From the NCBI GenBank assembly GCA_030549775.1, contig CM060175.1:12298455-12362454 (forward strand): a stretch of DNA of 64,000 bases, in the 5' to 3' direction. The notes below the pieces were generated by a model. It saw only the letters and a list, made by a program, of their open reading frames with translations. It was not told the DNA's origin and searched no databases. The translations under genes and the position numbers were made by a program. Shown one piece after another: positions 49,036 through 60,855 of this stretch (positions within the stretch are counted from its first letter, which is position 1; each line of letters opens with the position of its first letter). Source of the DNA: Tamarix chinensis. Its lineage: Eukaryota > Streptophyta > Magnoliopsida > Caryophyllales > Tamaricaceae.

Positions 49036-50967
49036 CTCAGGACTCTAGTAAAATAGTTTGTCCTTGTTTGAATTGTGCTTATATTCAGCATGTCAACGGT
49101 GATGACTTGAGAGATCATTTGTTTGTGTATAGAATTGATACAAATTACACTTGTTGGATATGGCATGGGAAAAGAGAGTCTAAATATGATAATGACGATG
49201 TTAGGAGGGATAGTAGTGGATCATCATTTGAGAACTATAAGAGACATTCGTTAGAGGAGATGACTCCAATGGTTGAGGAAAGTGTTCGCGATTATCCAAA
49301 AATGTTCGAGAAGTTATTGAATGACTTATAGAAACCATTGTACGGTGATTGTAAGACATTTATTCGATTATTTGCTACTTTAAAGTTGTACAACTTAAAA
49401 ACATGTAACAGATGGAGTGATAAGAGTTTCACAGAATTATTGACACTTGTAAAGGATATACTTCCTAATGACAACGTTCTACCTAATCGTACCTATGAAG
49501 TAAAGAAGATTCTATCCTCTATAGACATGATTTATGGTAAGATACATGCATGTCCTAATGATTGTATTTTATATTGCAATGATAATGCATTATTAGATAG
49601 TTGTCCTAATCCTGAATGCAAATTACCACGATACAAGAAGAACAAGGTGTCCACTAAGGTGTTATGGTATTTTCCTATAATAACAAGATTAAGACAGATG
49701 TTTAATGATGTTGAAGATGCCAAGAACATGAGATGGTATGCTGATGAGAAGATAGATGGTGGGATTCTTAGACATCCATCTGACTCTCCATAATGGATGA
49801 CAATTGATAGCTTGTTCCCTGAATTCGGTAAAGAAATAAGAAATGTGAGCCTTGCACTTTCTACGGATGGAATGAATTCGCAAAATCAAGGCACCTACAG
49901 TTTATGGCCGGTAATTTTGGTTATATACAATATACCTCTGTGGCTCTATATGAAACGCAAGTATATGATGTTGTCTTTACTCATTTCAGAGCCAAACTAA
50001 TGGGGAATAATATTGATGTTTATTTGGCACCTTTGATTGATGATTTGAAGTTCTTATCGGACATGGGCATTGAAGTATTTGATGCACATAGTAAAGAAAA
50101 TTTCATGTTGAGAACAATGTTATTCTATACTATAAATTATTTTAGGGTGTGTGGTAACTTGTCAGGTTATAGTGTGAAACAACATTATGCATGTTCGATA
50201 TATGAGGAGAATACTTCATTTGTTCAGCTAACACATGGCTGAAAGACTGCTTTCTTGGGAATCGTAGGTTTTTACCAAAGAATCATCATTATCGTAGGTA
50301 AAGAAAAGTGTTCAATAGCTTCCGAGAAGAAGAGCAAGCACCAATCCGGTTGATAGGTCAACAAGTGTGGATAAAGATGAAACATTTGAGTGTCAAGTTT
50401 GGAAATAAGAATAAAGATAAGCCTCTATCAATTGGGTGGAAGAAGAAGTCAATATTCTTCAACCTTCCTTATTAGGAATCTCTATACGTGAGACATGCCC
50501 TTGATGTGATGCATATTGAGAAAAATATTTGTGAAAGTCTTGTTGGTTCATTACTTAATGTCCCACACAAAAATAAAGATGGCATCAATGTTCGAATGGA
50601 TATGGAAGAAATGGGTATTAGATAGGAACTGGCACCGCGAGACAATGGAAGAAGAACATATTTACCACCGGCGTGTCATACTCTTTCCAGAAAAGAGAAA
50701 ATTTTATTTTGCCAATTCTTTCACAGTGTCAAGGTTCCAAAAGGGTATTCTTCAATGTCAGAAGACTCATGTCGATGAAAGAGTTGAAATTAATTAACAT
50801 GAAGTCGCATAATTGTCATATTTTGATGCGGCACCTGTGCCGATAGCTATACGTGGAATTTTGCCAAAGTGTGTTCGAATTACTGTTACGAGGCTTTGTT
50901 AGTTCTTTAATGCCATTTGCTCTAAAGTCATACATACTGATAATTTTGATGCCTTGCAAAGAGGGAT
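48949..50967 (+). pseudogene. CACTA (En/Spm) TNP2-type transposase, 5' part, decayed
   Basis: ATG at 48949 (MDRKWLSINRL). A one-base loss near 48980, shown by the intact inverted copy, shifts the frame into EYNEQVEFFIKFAIEHA and CPCLNC, the transposase-associated N-terminal domain. The TNP2 core follows in fragments: LKTCNRWSDKSFTELL, CPNDCILYCND, LSTDGMN, SLWPVILVIYN, IDVYLAPLIDDLKF, GNLSGYS, YVRHALDVMHIEKNICESL and SLLNVPHKNKDGIN. Stops at 49329, 49791 and later. At 50967 the gene is broken by LTR copy C and resumes at 56110-56115. CACTA transposases excise the element by recognising CACTA termini; this copy is dead. Confidence 0.85.
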
Positions 50968-51289
50968 TGTAATCCCTCAAAGTTTTAAAAAACCAATAAC
51001 TTAATAAATACCTTTTATTTGAAATAAATTAGCTTTAAAAATTATTTAGTTTAATTATTTTATGGATTTTGAGTATATAAATTTGGATAGGAGTATTTAA
51101 TAAATTAAAAATGAATATTTTGTTATTTTATCATATATTTTTATTTAAATAATTTCCCAAACTAATATTTTACTAAAATTATCCTTTTTGAACTAATATA
51201 TTAAATTATATTGAATTAAATTATTAAATTAATTAATTGATCAAAAATATTATATTTTATTATTTTCTAAATTAAATTAAATTATTTTT

Positions 51290-52530
51290 CTCTATTTTCC
51301 ATTTTTCCTTCTTTTCCTTCTCCTTCTCTCCTTTTTCTTCTTTCCTTTTCTTTTCTTTTTTTCCTGGCTTTGGGCCTCCAAGCCTGGCCTGCTCCTCGCC
51401 TGTGCTTGGGCCTCCAGCCTGCTCCTTCCCCTCCTCTCCTTCTCTAGCGCATAGCCTAGACCCCCTCTTCTTTTTTTTCTTTCTTCCCTTCACCTTGGAC
51501 CAATCGACCCTGTCTTTTTCTTCCCTTCCCCGCCCTGTCTTTTTTTCTTTTTTCACTTCTTCTTCTACGCCTCGACACAACTGCTCCCCGACCCGTCGCC
51601 ATCGCCACAACCGCCTATGCCTTGGGCACGCCGGCCACCGCCCACTACCACCACCTGCCTCTCTCCCTCCCTCTCTCTCTCTCTCTCTCTCCTCTGTACC
51701 TCTTTTTCTTTCATCATTTTGGAAGCTGACAGGCCATGCATACCCATCAAGCATGGCCACCCTTCCCTTTCTCCCCCTTCCTCTCCCTGCCACCCTACCA
51801 CCTCCCTACCGCCCTAAACACTACCACCTATTCCCCCTACCCTTCCTCTTCTTTTTCTTCTCCCCTTCATCCATTTTCTGCCCCATCCTTTCTAGCCCCT
51901 TACCCCCGACCTCCTCTCCTCTCTCATTTTCTTCCTCTCCCATTTCCACCCTTTTTTTGCATTGCCACCACCCTCCGCCACTCCAGCCGCCTCACCAACC
52001 CCTACACGCTCTCTGCCACCTTCCACCTCAGCCTTGCGCCACCACAATATCCCTCTCAAGCCATCCCACAGCCCTTCTTCCTCCCTACCTATTTTCTCTC
52101 CATTTTCCCCATCTTCTCGGCAATCCTCCTGTAACGCCACTGATCGCCATTGTACGGCCACCTCTGCTGCCACCCAACCCACCATTTGACTCCCTGCAAC
52201 CTCCTCTACAATCCCCATACATTGTTTGGCAAAAACAAGTCCCTGAATCCCTTCATTTTTCCCTCCTCTTTTCCTTCCTTCTCACCCCCTCCACCTCGAC
52301 CCACCTCGGCAACCAACTTCGCCACCTCACCGCCGCCGCATCCGCCGCCCTTGGCCACCACAAACCCATCCCTAGCATCCACCTACACCCCCTCTTTACT
52401 CCTGCACCATTCCCTTGCCTTAAATCCTTCCCCATCTACCTTCTTTTCTAGCCTAAAGACCCCAACCCAAAAATAGCCATTTCACCTTCCTTCACCCTCC
52501 CCTTCGATCGTTCCTCTAATTATTTTTGCA
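51290..52530 (+). repeat. Pyrimidine-rich block of LTR C with (CT)n tract
   Basis: C+T-rich plus strand, with (CT)n at 51670-51690. The 349-codon frame from 51402 is Pro/Ser/Leu/His/Phe low complexity and is not a gene. Confidence 0.8.
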
Positions 52531-53199
52531 TGCAGCTCATGCTGCATATGCATCATAAGTTGCTGCAAATATTGGACCATTTTTATTAAAAATTTCAAGG
52601 TAAAATTATATTTAAGCTAATTATTTCATTAAGTAAATTTTATAAGGTCTTATACTTTGATTTTCTTATTTCTAATATAATAATAATTGATATTATTTTT
52701 AGGTGTTGATTTTGCTATTTAAAGCTTGAATCTTTAATGGGATACCGGTCAAATTCGATTTTTGTAGGATATAAGGTAATCGTTAAACCCCACTTAAACG
52801 CATAGATAAACGTATGTTAGCACATTAGGATTTTTAATATGTTATTATGCTTGATATTTGTGGTTTAAGATAACATATATATTTGCTTGTATTGATTGAT
52901 AAAAAGGAAAGTATGCTAGTTTATATGCCAAGTGTGGAAATGTTGTTTAAGGAAAGAGTTTGACTATTAATGAAAGAGTTAAGTACTTATCCATGTTATT
53001 TCATGTTATTGTGACTAATTACACATAAATAATATTATTGTGAGCCCTAGGGGCATTTTGGTAATATTCTTTGTGCTAGATTATGGCCTAATATGTGTGA
53101 GTGATACTAAGTATTATATTAAAATATAATGATTGGTAGAGTTGGATATTGTTAATGGAGTATTAATAGTATTATTCCATGTGGAAATGTTAATTTAAT

Positions 53200-54320
53200 A
53201 AAAGTGGTGGAATAAAGGGGGTAAAGTGGTAATTTTGAAGGCAAAAGGGCGATATGGTAATTTTATGATCAAATGGCAAAATGGTAATTTTGTAAGTAAA
53301 GGGGTATTATGGTAATTTTGGGAGTAAAAAGGTAAAGTGGTAAATTTGGGAGTAAAAAGGACAATATGGTAATTTTGGAAAAGAAGGACAAAATGGTAAT
53401 TTTTTAAGAAAAGATAAAAAATGGCAATTTTGGATGTAAAAGGGTAAAATAGTAATTTGTAAAGCAAAAGGGGTATTATGGTAATTTTATAAGTAAAAGG
53501 GTATTGTGGCAATTTTGTAAATAAAAGGATATTATGGTAATTTGGAAGTAAGCGGTAGAAGGATAATTTTGTAAATAAAAGGATATTTATGACAAACTTG
53601 GGAGTAAGGGGTAACTTGGTAATTATGATAACAATGGAGGATAATTTGGTAATTAAATTATGATTAAAAAAGGGCAACTGGATAATTATAATAGAGAAGG
53701 GTAATTTGGTAAATTAACCAACAAAAGGATAAATTAATAATTATAAATATGGAGAAGGGTAAATTAATAATTGTAATTATGGAGAAGGGTAAATTAATAA
53801 TTATAAATATGGAGAAGGGTAAATTGGTAATTATAATTATGAAGAAGGGTAAATTAATAATTGTAATTATGAAGAGGGGTAATTTGGGATTTATAATAAT
53901 TGAAAAGGGTAAAATGACAATTATAATAATTGAGAGGTGTAAAATGGTAATTATGATAAAGGAGAAGGGCAATTTGATAATTTAACCGACTAAAGGGTAA
54001 CTTGGTAATTATTTAACCAACTAAAGGGGCAGAATAGTAATCATGATAATGAAGGAGGGTAATTTGGTAATTTATCCAACTCAAGGGCAATTTGGTAATT
54101 ATAACAAAGGAGAAGGGCAATTTGGTAATCTAACCAACCAAAAAGGAAAATATGTTAAGGTTAACAATTATGAATGGTGAATGGTTATCTAAAAAGCGTA
54201 GGAGATAACTTAGTAACATAAACCAAGCAAGGGGTAATTTGATAATTATGCAACCTTAAGGGTAATATGGTAATTTGTCAAGTAAGGAAGGGATGACTTA
54301 GCAATTATATAATAAAGGGG
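53200..54320 (+). repeat. GGGTAATTTGGTAATT minisatellite in LTR C
   Basis: The longest array of the three. At 53740-53990 it has a regular ~33-bp period (units like TATGGAGAAGGGTAAATTAA), which forces 11-residue repeats in overlapping open frames on both strands. Elsewhere units are 25-35 bp and looser. Confidence 0.9.
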
Positions 54321-55050
54321 TAAATAAGTAATTTGTACCTAACATGTCATTGTGATTGTGGAATTTTATAATATAACTCAAATAACGCTGATTAGCAAGG
54401 TAAGAGTATTTGATAATTAGTAAGTATTATGATAACGAATCTTAATTCAGAATTACATGAGATTATGATGGCCTTAATGATTTCTCTATGTTATCTTGGA
54501 TAACTGCCTGAATAAGAAACGACTAATGATATTAGAACTATTGAAAGTGAATAAGTATCTGATTATTGTGCTTTTTGTGATCACTTTAACTAAGACATTA
54601 ATACTTAAAGTAAAAGACCTCGAGATCAGGAATGGCGGCTCTTTAGGGGTCGCTACCTTAAAGACGTAGTTTAGCCGATGATTATTTTGGTATTTGCTGG
54701 TGTGCCTTTGTGCCCCAGCCAGGCCCTATATCTTACTCTATCTAGCTCTACAGACCTAGTTAGGGGGTATGCATACTTATGGATTAGGTATCATTATCAG
54801 TAGGGTACTGAGTAGTTTTATGCACCAGTACGACCAGGGTACCTTTGCATCCCTGGGTTCGTGATTGAAGGGTCTTGAGTAGCTTATATGCACCAGTACA
54901 ACCGGTGTACCTTTGTGTCTTGGGTTCTTGATCTCCCATCTGAGGCAAATAAATGGAATTGTTGTGCTGATTAAAGAAAGAAAAAATACTAATCATGAAA
55001 GTGAAAGATTATGAGCCAGGCCCAGTTGAATTATGATATCGATTACCGAT

Positions 55051-55412
55051 CCAGTGGTTACAATAGTGGCCCAAGAGCGTGTTGCCCTGGCCAATGATTA
55101 TGAGTACCGATCCACCGGACATAATAGTGGCCTAGGAGCGTGTTGCCCTAGATGATGTTGATATATATTCTGATCCACCGGCAATAATAGTGGGGGTCCC
55201 GAGCTCAATAAAATCAGTCATAGATGTGAATAAAGTTATGGAAAAATACTAATCAGTTATAGTGGAACACCATGTGAGTTGGGGCCAGACCGGTCCACCG
55301 GTGAATAATAGTGGCTAAGAGCGTTTTGCCCTGGAGACCGATCCACCGGCATATAATAGTGGTTAGGTGCATTCTGCCCTATAAGTGACCGATCCACTGG
55401 CTATAATAATGG
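55051..55412 (+). repeat. Six-motif module (two triplets) in LTR C
   Basis: Motifs begin at 55051, 55112, 55174 and 55294, 55343, 55394, separated by GAGCTCAATAAA...TTATAGTGGAACACC. Each is followed by a GCC(C)TA/GCGTTTTGCCC-type tail. Confidence 0.85.
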
Positions 55413-55964
55413 AGTTCTCGCACTCATATAAATATAAAATATGAGATTGATTGAATGATGATGGAATAATGGCTTAAGGCCCAAATGTATTGATTTTGCA
55501 CTATGACATGACTTAAGGGCCGAAAGTATCGATTGTTCATAACGACCTATTGATATTTGATGTGATTGTTAATTATGTGAATGTTATATGTACACATCTT
55601 GTTATATATGTATATAGCTTTGTATCATGTGTTACATTATGGGTCTGCCTTTAAGTATGACTTTAAAGGGTTACTCAGTACCATAGTACTAAAGGATTCC
55701 ATTCATGAGGCCCTTGCCTATTCAATGGGTAATGTCCCTTGCAGGTTCAATTTCAGGTGCTACTCAAGTGGGAAATGGGAAAGAGCATAAGGATTATCCG
55801 GACTCTTAGGGTTATCCCTTTGCCTTTACTTTCTAGTTTAAATGTATTCCTTGTTCTTGTAACCACCATTGGTGGATCCTATTCTTATAAAATGTTTACT
55901 TGCGCTACTCTGATTTAAAATGGTTTGAATTTCTAGCAACTGATATTTTGTTCTTTAGCCTTAG

Positions 55965-56010
55965 CACTTGGTATTGGAACGGTATGAGTGAACCGGTCTG
56001 GTTCTAAGTG
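55965..56010 (+). other. LTR 3' core with hairpin potential, copy C
   Basis: CACTTGGTATTGG and CTGGTTCTAAGTG flank GGAACGGT...ACCGGT. Confidence 0.45.
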
Positions 56011-56114
56011 TGGCGGTAATATCCCCGAAATTCACCGTTTAATATTTTGGCTTCCGCATTTATTTTAATAAAACGAAATTTTTCAGTAGTGAATTTTGGG
56101 GGTGTTACAGGGAT

Positions 56115-56303
56115 TGTGATTACTTTATGCGAGCTTGAAATGTACTTTTCACCCTCATTCTTTGATATTATGGTACATCTAACCGTCCATTTAGTTTATG
56201 AGATAAAAATGCTAGGACCTGTTCATGGACACTGAATATACCCCTTCGAATGGTTTAAGAAGTTGATAAAAGATTATGTGAAAAATCGATATCGGCCCAA
56301 ATT
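56115..56303 (+). pseudogene. CACTA transposase, part 3' of the LTR C insertion
   Basis: Reads directly on from the break: IVITLCELEMYF, FDIMVHLTVHLVYEIKMLGP, then TGA at 56233-56235 where the family has Trp, then YPFEWFKKLIKDYVKNRYRP. This is the conserved C-terminal end of TNP2-type transposases. It stops where the inverted arm begins. Confidence 0.8.
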
Positions 56304-56319
56304 GTTTGCCCCTAATACC

Positions 56320-56760
56320 CTGTCCCAAGCATGTTCAAATGCAAACTTGATGAAAAACTCCACTCGTTCGTTATATTTTCTAGACAGACGATTTGCAGAA
56401 AACCATTTCCGATCCGTAGTTTTTCAATCTAGATGTATCCCAAGTGAAAGTAATTATTACAAATTAATTGAATTATAAGTTTAATAATTCAAAATTTGCT
56501 CATACTTAGAAAGAATTAATCTCAAATGTATCATGCTAATATTTGTGTGTGTGTGTGTGTGTATACTAACACGTTTCCAAAAAGATATTAATACTCAAAC
56601 TGCTCATACTTAGAAAGAGTTCATATATATACATACATACATACATAGCAAAACATTATACAATGGTTCAAATTACAAAAGATATACATACTACGGGATT
56701 AAAGCAATAACAACACTATATACATCAAAAGGTTGCTACAGCCTAAACACCTAAAAAGAA
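56320..56760 (-). repeat. Right arm of inverted repeat: second, truncated CACTA 5' end
   Basis: On the minus strand it repeats the left arm (48715-49035). Here the transposase start frame is unshifted across NRLSRKYNERVEFFIKFAF, with ATG changed to ACG. It carries its own (GT)n tract (56545-56563) and a short internal duplication of CTCATACTTAGAAAGA. It is probably a second element in opposite orientation or an inverted rearrangement. Confidence 0.75.
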
Positions 56761-56767
56761 ATTGTTG

Positions 56768-57879
56768 GGTTTTGTTTGGAGAGACACGAATGGCTTGCTC
56801 ATATGTTTTATATAAGAAAATTTTGGGAACCTGCATATTTTAAAGACTTGTTTATGGGAGGGCTCGTAAGAAGAACTTTAAGATCAGAGAGTGATACTAG
56901 CTTTTTTGGAAATTTCACAAATAAACATTCTACTTTGGTTTAGGTTTATATGTGCTATGAGAGTTCATTATATGGAAAAAAGGTATAAATAATTGGAGCT
57001 AAATAAGGTATCAAACTTTTCATATCCCGAACTTAGGATTCCCCTTACATTGGAGGAGCATACATATGGGGTTTATACCCATACTATATTTTTTTAGTTC
57101 CAAATTAAGATTTTATCTTATTCATTTTCATGCAGGCTTGATGATTTTATAAGGAAAGGTGATTTAGAGATTGATGTAGTAGGTAAACTTGGTATGTCAA
57201 ATTGTAAGAGTAATTTTCGGGTGGTATACAATACAATAAACCAAGATATTAAGTGATCTTGTAAGTTGTTTCAGAGATGTGGGATTCTATGTAGGCATAT
57301 ACTTTGGGGTTTGAAAGGAAAAGGAGTATACCATATTCCTACTCAATTGATAATGAATTGGCGGATTAAAAATGACCTAATTAAAAAAAACCCAATCTAT
57401 GACTTAAAAGGAACCCATTAGATCAATGTTCCAAAGGTGATGATATGTGGTCTACTTTGAGAAGGTTATGAACTTAAATATTTGAATGTGTGAGACTAGT
57501 TGAAGGGAAACAAGAAGGTATCCATGAATTTATAAAAGTTCATGAATATTCTAAGAAGGAATGGAGTGACAAGAATAGTAGTGATAAGCATCCAAGCAAA
57601 TCACATATCTTTAAATCCTTAATTAGGATAAGTTCTTTGAGTGAAGTTACCATTCAAATCCCATGTCAATCCAAAAACAAAGAAAGCAGAAATAGGATCA
57701 AAGGGAAGAAAGAAAAGGCAATTGAGCAGCAAAAGAAGATGACAAGAAAGTGCAAGGCATGTGATGAGTATGTAGGCCATGATAGTCGGAATTGTCCTAG
57801 AAAATCAAAATTAAAATCAAAGGTAAAACACATCATTCTACTTCTTGATCTCAACTTGCAATATTTTTTTAATTCCTAA
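56768..57879 (+). pseudogene. FAR1/FHY3-type (MULE) transposase, C-terminal half, decayed
   Basis: In order: VWRDTNGLLI, a MULE-end fragment IPLTLEEHTYGVYTHTIFF, then the SWIM zinc finger SCKLFQRCGILCRHILWGLK (about 57258-57318). TGA stands where the first SWIM cysteine should be. A basic tail with KKEKAIEQQKKMTRKCKA and DEYVGHDSRNCPRK matches the FAR1-related zinc-knuckle end. Several stops. FAR1/FHY3 proteins are DNA-binding regulators derived from Mutator-like transposases; this copy keeps neither an intact SWIM finger nor an N-terminus. Confidence 0.75.
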
Positions 57880-58182
57880 GTTTAAATTGCAACTAATATC
57901 AGTTTTTTATATGGTAATGACATATTTTGGAATGAAAGACAGGATTTGGATGTCAATTTTTTAAAGCTCACGAAGGATATTGGTCCTTGATGCTTTTCGT
58001 TGTAGTTTACATGATTGTGAGAAGTTGATTTTTAGAGTTCTATAATGGGCAACTCAAGGAGTAGTGACACTTTTGAATCATGGAGGATTTTTTTTCCATC
58101 ATATTTTATAATTAAATGAATGTATATTTCATGAGTATGTTTTATTTTTGTTGAAACGCACATGCCTTTAGATGGAAACTAG
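57880..58182. other. No gene seen
   Basis: AT-rich sequence between the FAR1 remnant and the telomere-like repeats. Confidence 0.4.
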
Positions 58183-58402
58183 TGTTTAGGGTTTAGGTTT
58201 TACAGGGTTGAGGGTTGAGTGTTGAGGGTTTAGAGAGCTTAAGGTTTTTATGGTTTAGGGTTTAGAGTACTTAAGGCTTAAAGGGTTTAGGTTTTAGAGG
58301 GTTTATGCATTTGGTTTAGGGTTTAGGGTTTAGGGATTAGAGGGTGTAGGGTTTAATGTTTAGGGGTTAGGGGGTTTAGGGTTTAGCGGATATTGGGTTT
58401 AG
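58183..58402 (+). repeat. Degenerate interstitial TTTAGGG repeats
   Basis: A dense run of GGTTTAGGGTTTAGGG-like units with many point changes, the plant telomere motif. Only short perfect stretches remain (about 58315-58340). Confidence 0.85.
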
Positions 58403-60818
58403 TTGTCGAGTTTGGATATAGGTTTATATTAGTTTTTTTCTGATATTTTTTAAATCTTGATTGTTGCTCAAATATTAATCTAGTGGATAAGAATTGTTCC
58501 TATATTTATATGTTAATAAAGGTTTATATTGTATTTCATCATGTCACTATGCTTAGGTGGTTATTGTTCCTTGTTGGTATCAATTCCATCTCAAACCAAT
58601 ATCTTCAGACCATTTACTACTAACTATTCTTTTCAATTTCATCAATAATCCCAAGCATTATCAAAAACAGTTTTTGTAGGTTACCTCTTGCATTCAAATC
58701 AAAATGAAAGAAAAAAAATTATTGAAAGCAACAAATTAAAGAAAAGAACTTGATAAGTTACAACTTTACAATGAACGATGACCTAAGCTCATTTAATAAT
58801 TTAATTCAGACCTTTTGAACCACATGTTGTAATTGAACCACTCTCTTTTATGTAATCTAGCTTGTTGATTAGTTTGATATATATTCTCATTTTTGGTTTT
58901 AAATGGAGTTCTCAATTGATTTTATATAGTATGAGTTAGGTTCTAAAAAGAAATTGAATTAAAATAAGAACCAAATGTTGGAATACTATGCGTAGTAATT
59001 GAAATGAAAAAGTAAATATATTGAATGAATGAAATTTGTGAAAAATACTTATCAAAAATATTGTTGTACTGCAAATATAACCGCCGCCTTGAAATGAATT
59101 ACGGCTAGACCTTTTGTGTATTTCTATATGTTGGTGTGTCCCTAAGGTTAATACAATGACTATCCGATCTCGTGCACTCAAGATTGAAGAGTAAAAAAAT
59201 TGCATAAACTTACCCATTTAAGCTTCGAAAATAGAGAGCATTAGATGAAAGGGTGCTCCAAGTTATTATTTTTTTCGTGTAAAACCGCCACAAAATTTGA
59301 AATTATATAGCACACAAACGTGTCCAACCACAACCACCAATACAACATTTGAAATTATATAGCACACACACGTGTCCAACCACAACCACCAATCCCTGTA
59401 GAATTGATTGACTCTCAATCGTAAATGGAAACGTTTAAAAAATTGAAGGGGAAATAGGAACCGTAAAGACCTAGTAAAAAGAGAAGAAAAAACGTAATAA
59501 ATTTTTTTATAAAAAGAATGTTGGGTTCAAATCAATGTGGGTAGAATGGTATATAATTTGAGGAAAATTATTCCTTTCCACAAATGTAGGATAAGGAAGA
59601 GCCCTCACAGAAAAAGAAACACAATACATTTTGCTATTTTTCAACACTTAAAACTAGTAATTTGCATCATGGGATAGATTAAATGAAGGGTTATGATTAC
59701 ACTAATTAATAGAGAAATTAAAATTTCTCCATTGAAAACCCTTGTACCCTCCTTTGTTTGATAGTGAATTACGGGAACATTGAAATGTGTCGTTTTGTAT
59801 TTCCAAAACATTTCTAGGGCTGAAATCGAATACAATACATCTTTTTTTCTAAAATTAAACCAACAAAAAAAACTAAAACAATGTCATTTTAGAATGTAAA
59901 ATTAAATCTTTGTGCATGTACAAATATCTCGTCACTATTAATAGAAGTACTATCTTTTCTAATCAAATAAAATATGACTACTACATTTTATTTTATTAAC
60001 CAACATCAGCAGCCAAATCTTAAATCATTATGTCTCCTCTATTTCTTTTTTTAAGGGATTTTTTCCAATGACCTTATTTTAAAAAGTAAAAAATTGCTAT
60101 TTTTTTATTTCAATATGTATAACGTGCAAGCATAATTCAGTTTTCAAAGCTTTTTAGAGCAGGTTCACAAAACCCTTTTTTTATAATAAAAATCCTTCAT
60201 TTATTTATTTATTTATATCCTTTTGTGCCTTGAAAATTAAATTCGTGAAAAACATTTGGCCTTTTTTTTTATAATTGGTCAAAAGCTCCACAAAAGAGTA
60301 CAAAACAAAATAAGAGAGAAATACTTCTGACAAGCAATCCTACACCGCCACTCTCGAGAAGAAACAAAAAAGGCAGAAAAACAAAACAATGCGGCTAACG
60401 GCCACCCAAGTTTTAAAATCTGCCGAAAATCTAAAAATATTTGTCTCTTAGGCACATGCTCCTTAGTAACACCAACCCAAGATAAATCAGTGTGTTCATA
60501 TTAGGACTTGGACATTTTAGACAATATCATCAACAGCGTCGGTGAAGTATGGACAAAATATTTAGCTAGCTAAATTTTAAATGTAGATAGCTCGGAACAT
60601 GATGTGAGGTTATAAAAAAGAAGGTGGAAGGAACATTCATCGGTCGTTTTTAAAAAGTTTCAAAATTAATTTTCATTCCGGTATCAAAATTAAAATTAAT
60701 ATTATTTAATTAATTCTTTATTAAAAATTTATTAATAATTAAAATGAATTAATATAGATAATAAATTTATTTTTTATTTTTCTTTCTTAATTTTAGTTAA
60801 TTTATCTATTTTTTAAGA

Positions 60819-60855
<37 letters not shown>

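Larger units (their letters stand above)
50968..56109 (+). mobile_element. Long solo-type LTR, copy C, inside the CACTA transposase
   Basis: It starts TGTAATCCCTC and ends GGGGGTGTTACA, 5142 bp, with a perfect 5-bp target duplication GGGAT (50963-50967 and 56110-56114). The best bounded member of the family. Internal order is AT-rich start, pyrimidine block 51290-52530, AT-rich part, GGGTAAT minisatellite, CTTTAGGGGTC block (about 54640), six-motif module, 3' core. The two ends are not direct repeats and there is no gag-pol, so a solo LTR is the simplest reading. Short inverted ends TGTAA(T/CA)CCC match plant Ty3/gypsy LTRs. Confidence 0.9.

Noticed and set aside
48888..49166. 92-codon minus-strand frame opposite the CACTA transposase start
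   Set aside because: It is the antisense of the transposase N-terminus. Its similarity to the plus-strand frame at 56263-56478 only reflects the inverted repeat.
51402..52451. 349-codon open frame in LTR C
   Set aside because: It lies wholly in the pyrimidine-rich block and encodes low-complexity Pro/Ser/Leu/Phe/His. Similar frames appear in the same block of copies A and B in unrelated frames.
53195..53985. Overlapping open frames on both strands with 11-residue repeats
   Set aside because: Produced by the 33-bp minisatellite; period is a multiple of three so stops are excluded by chance.
58936..59217. 93-codon minus-strand frame
   Set aside because: No recognisable domain; Phe/Ile-rich tail typical of random AT-rich DNA.
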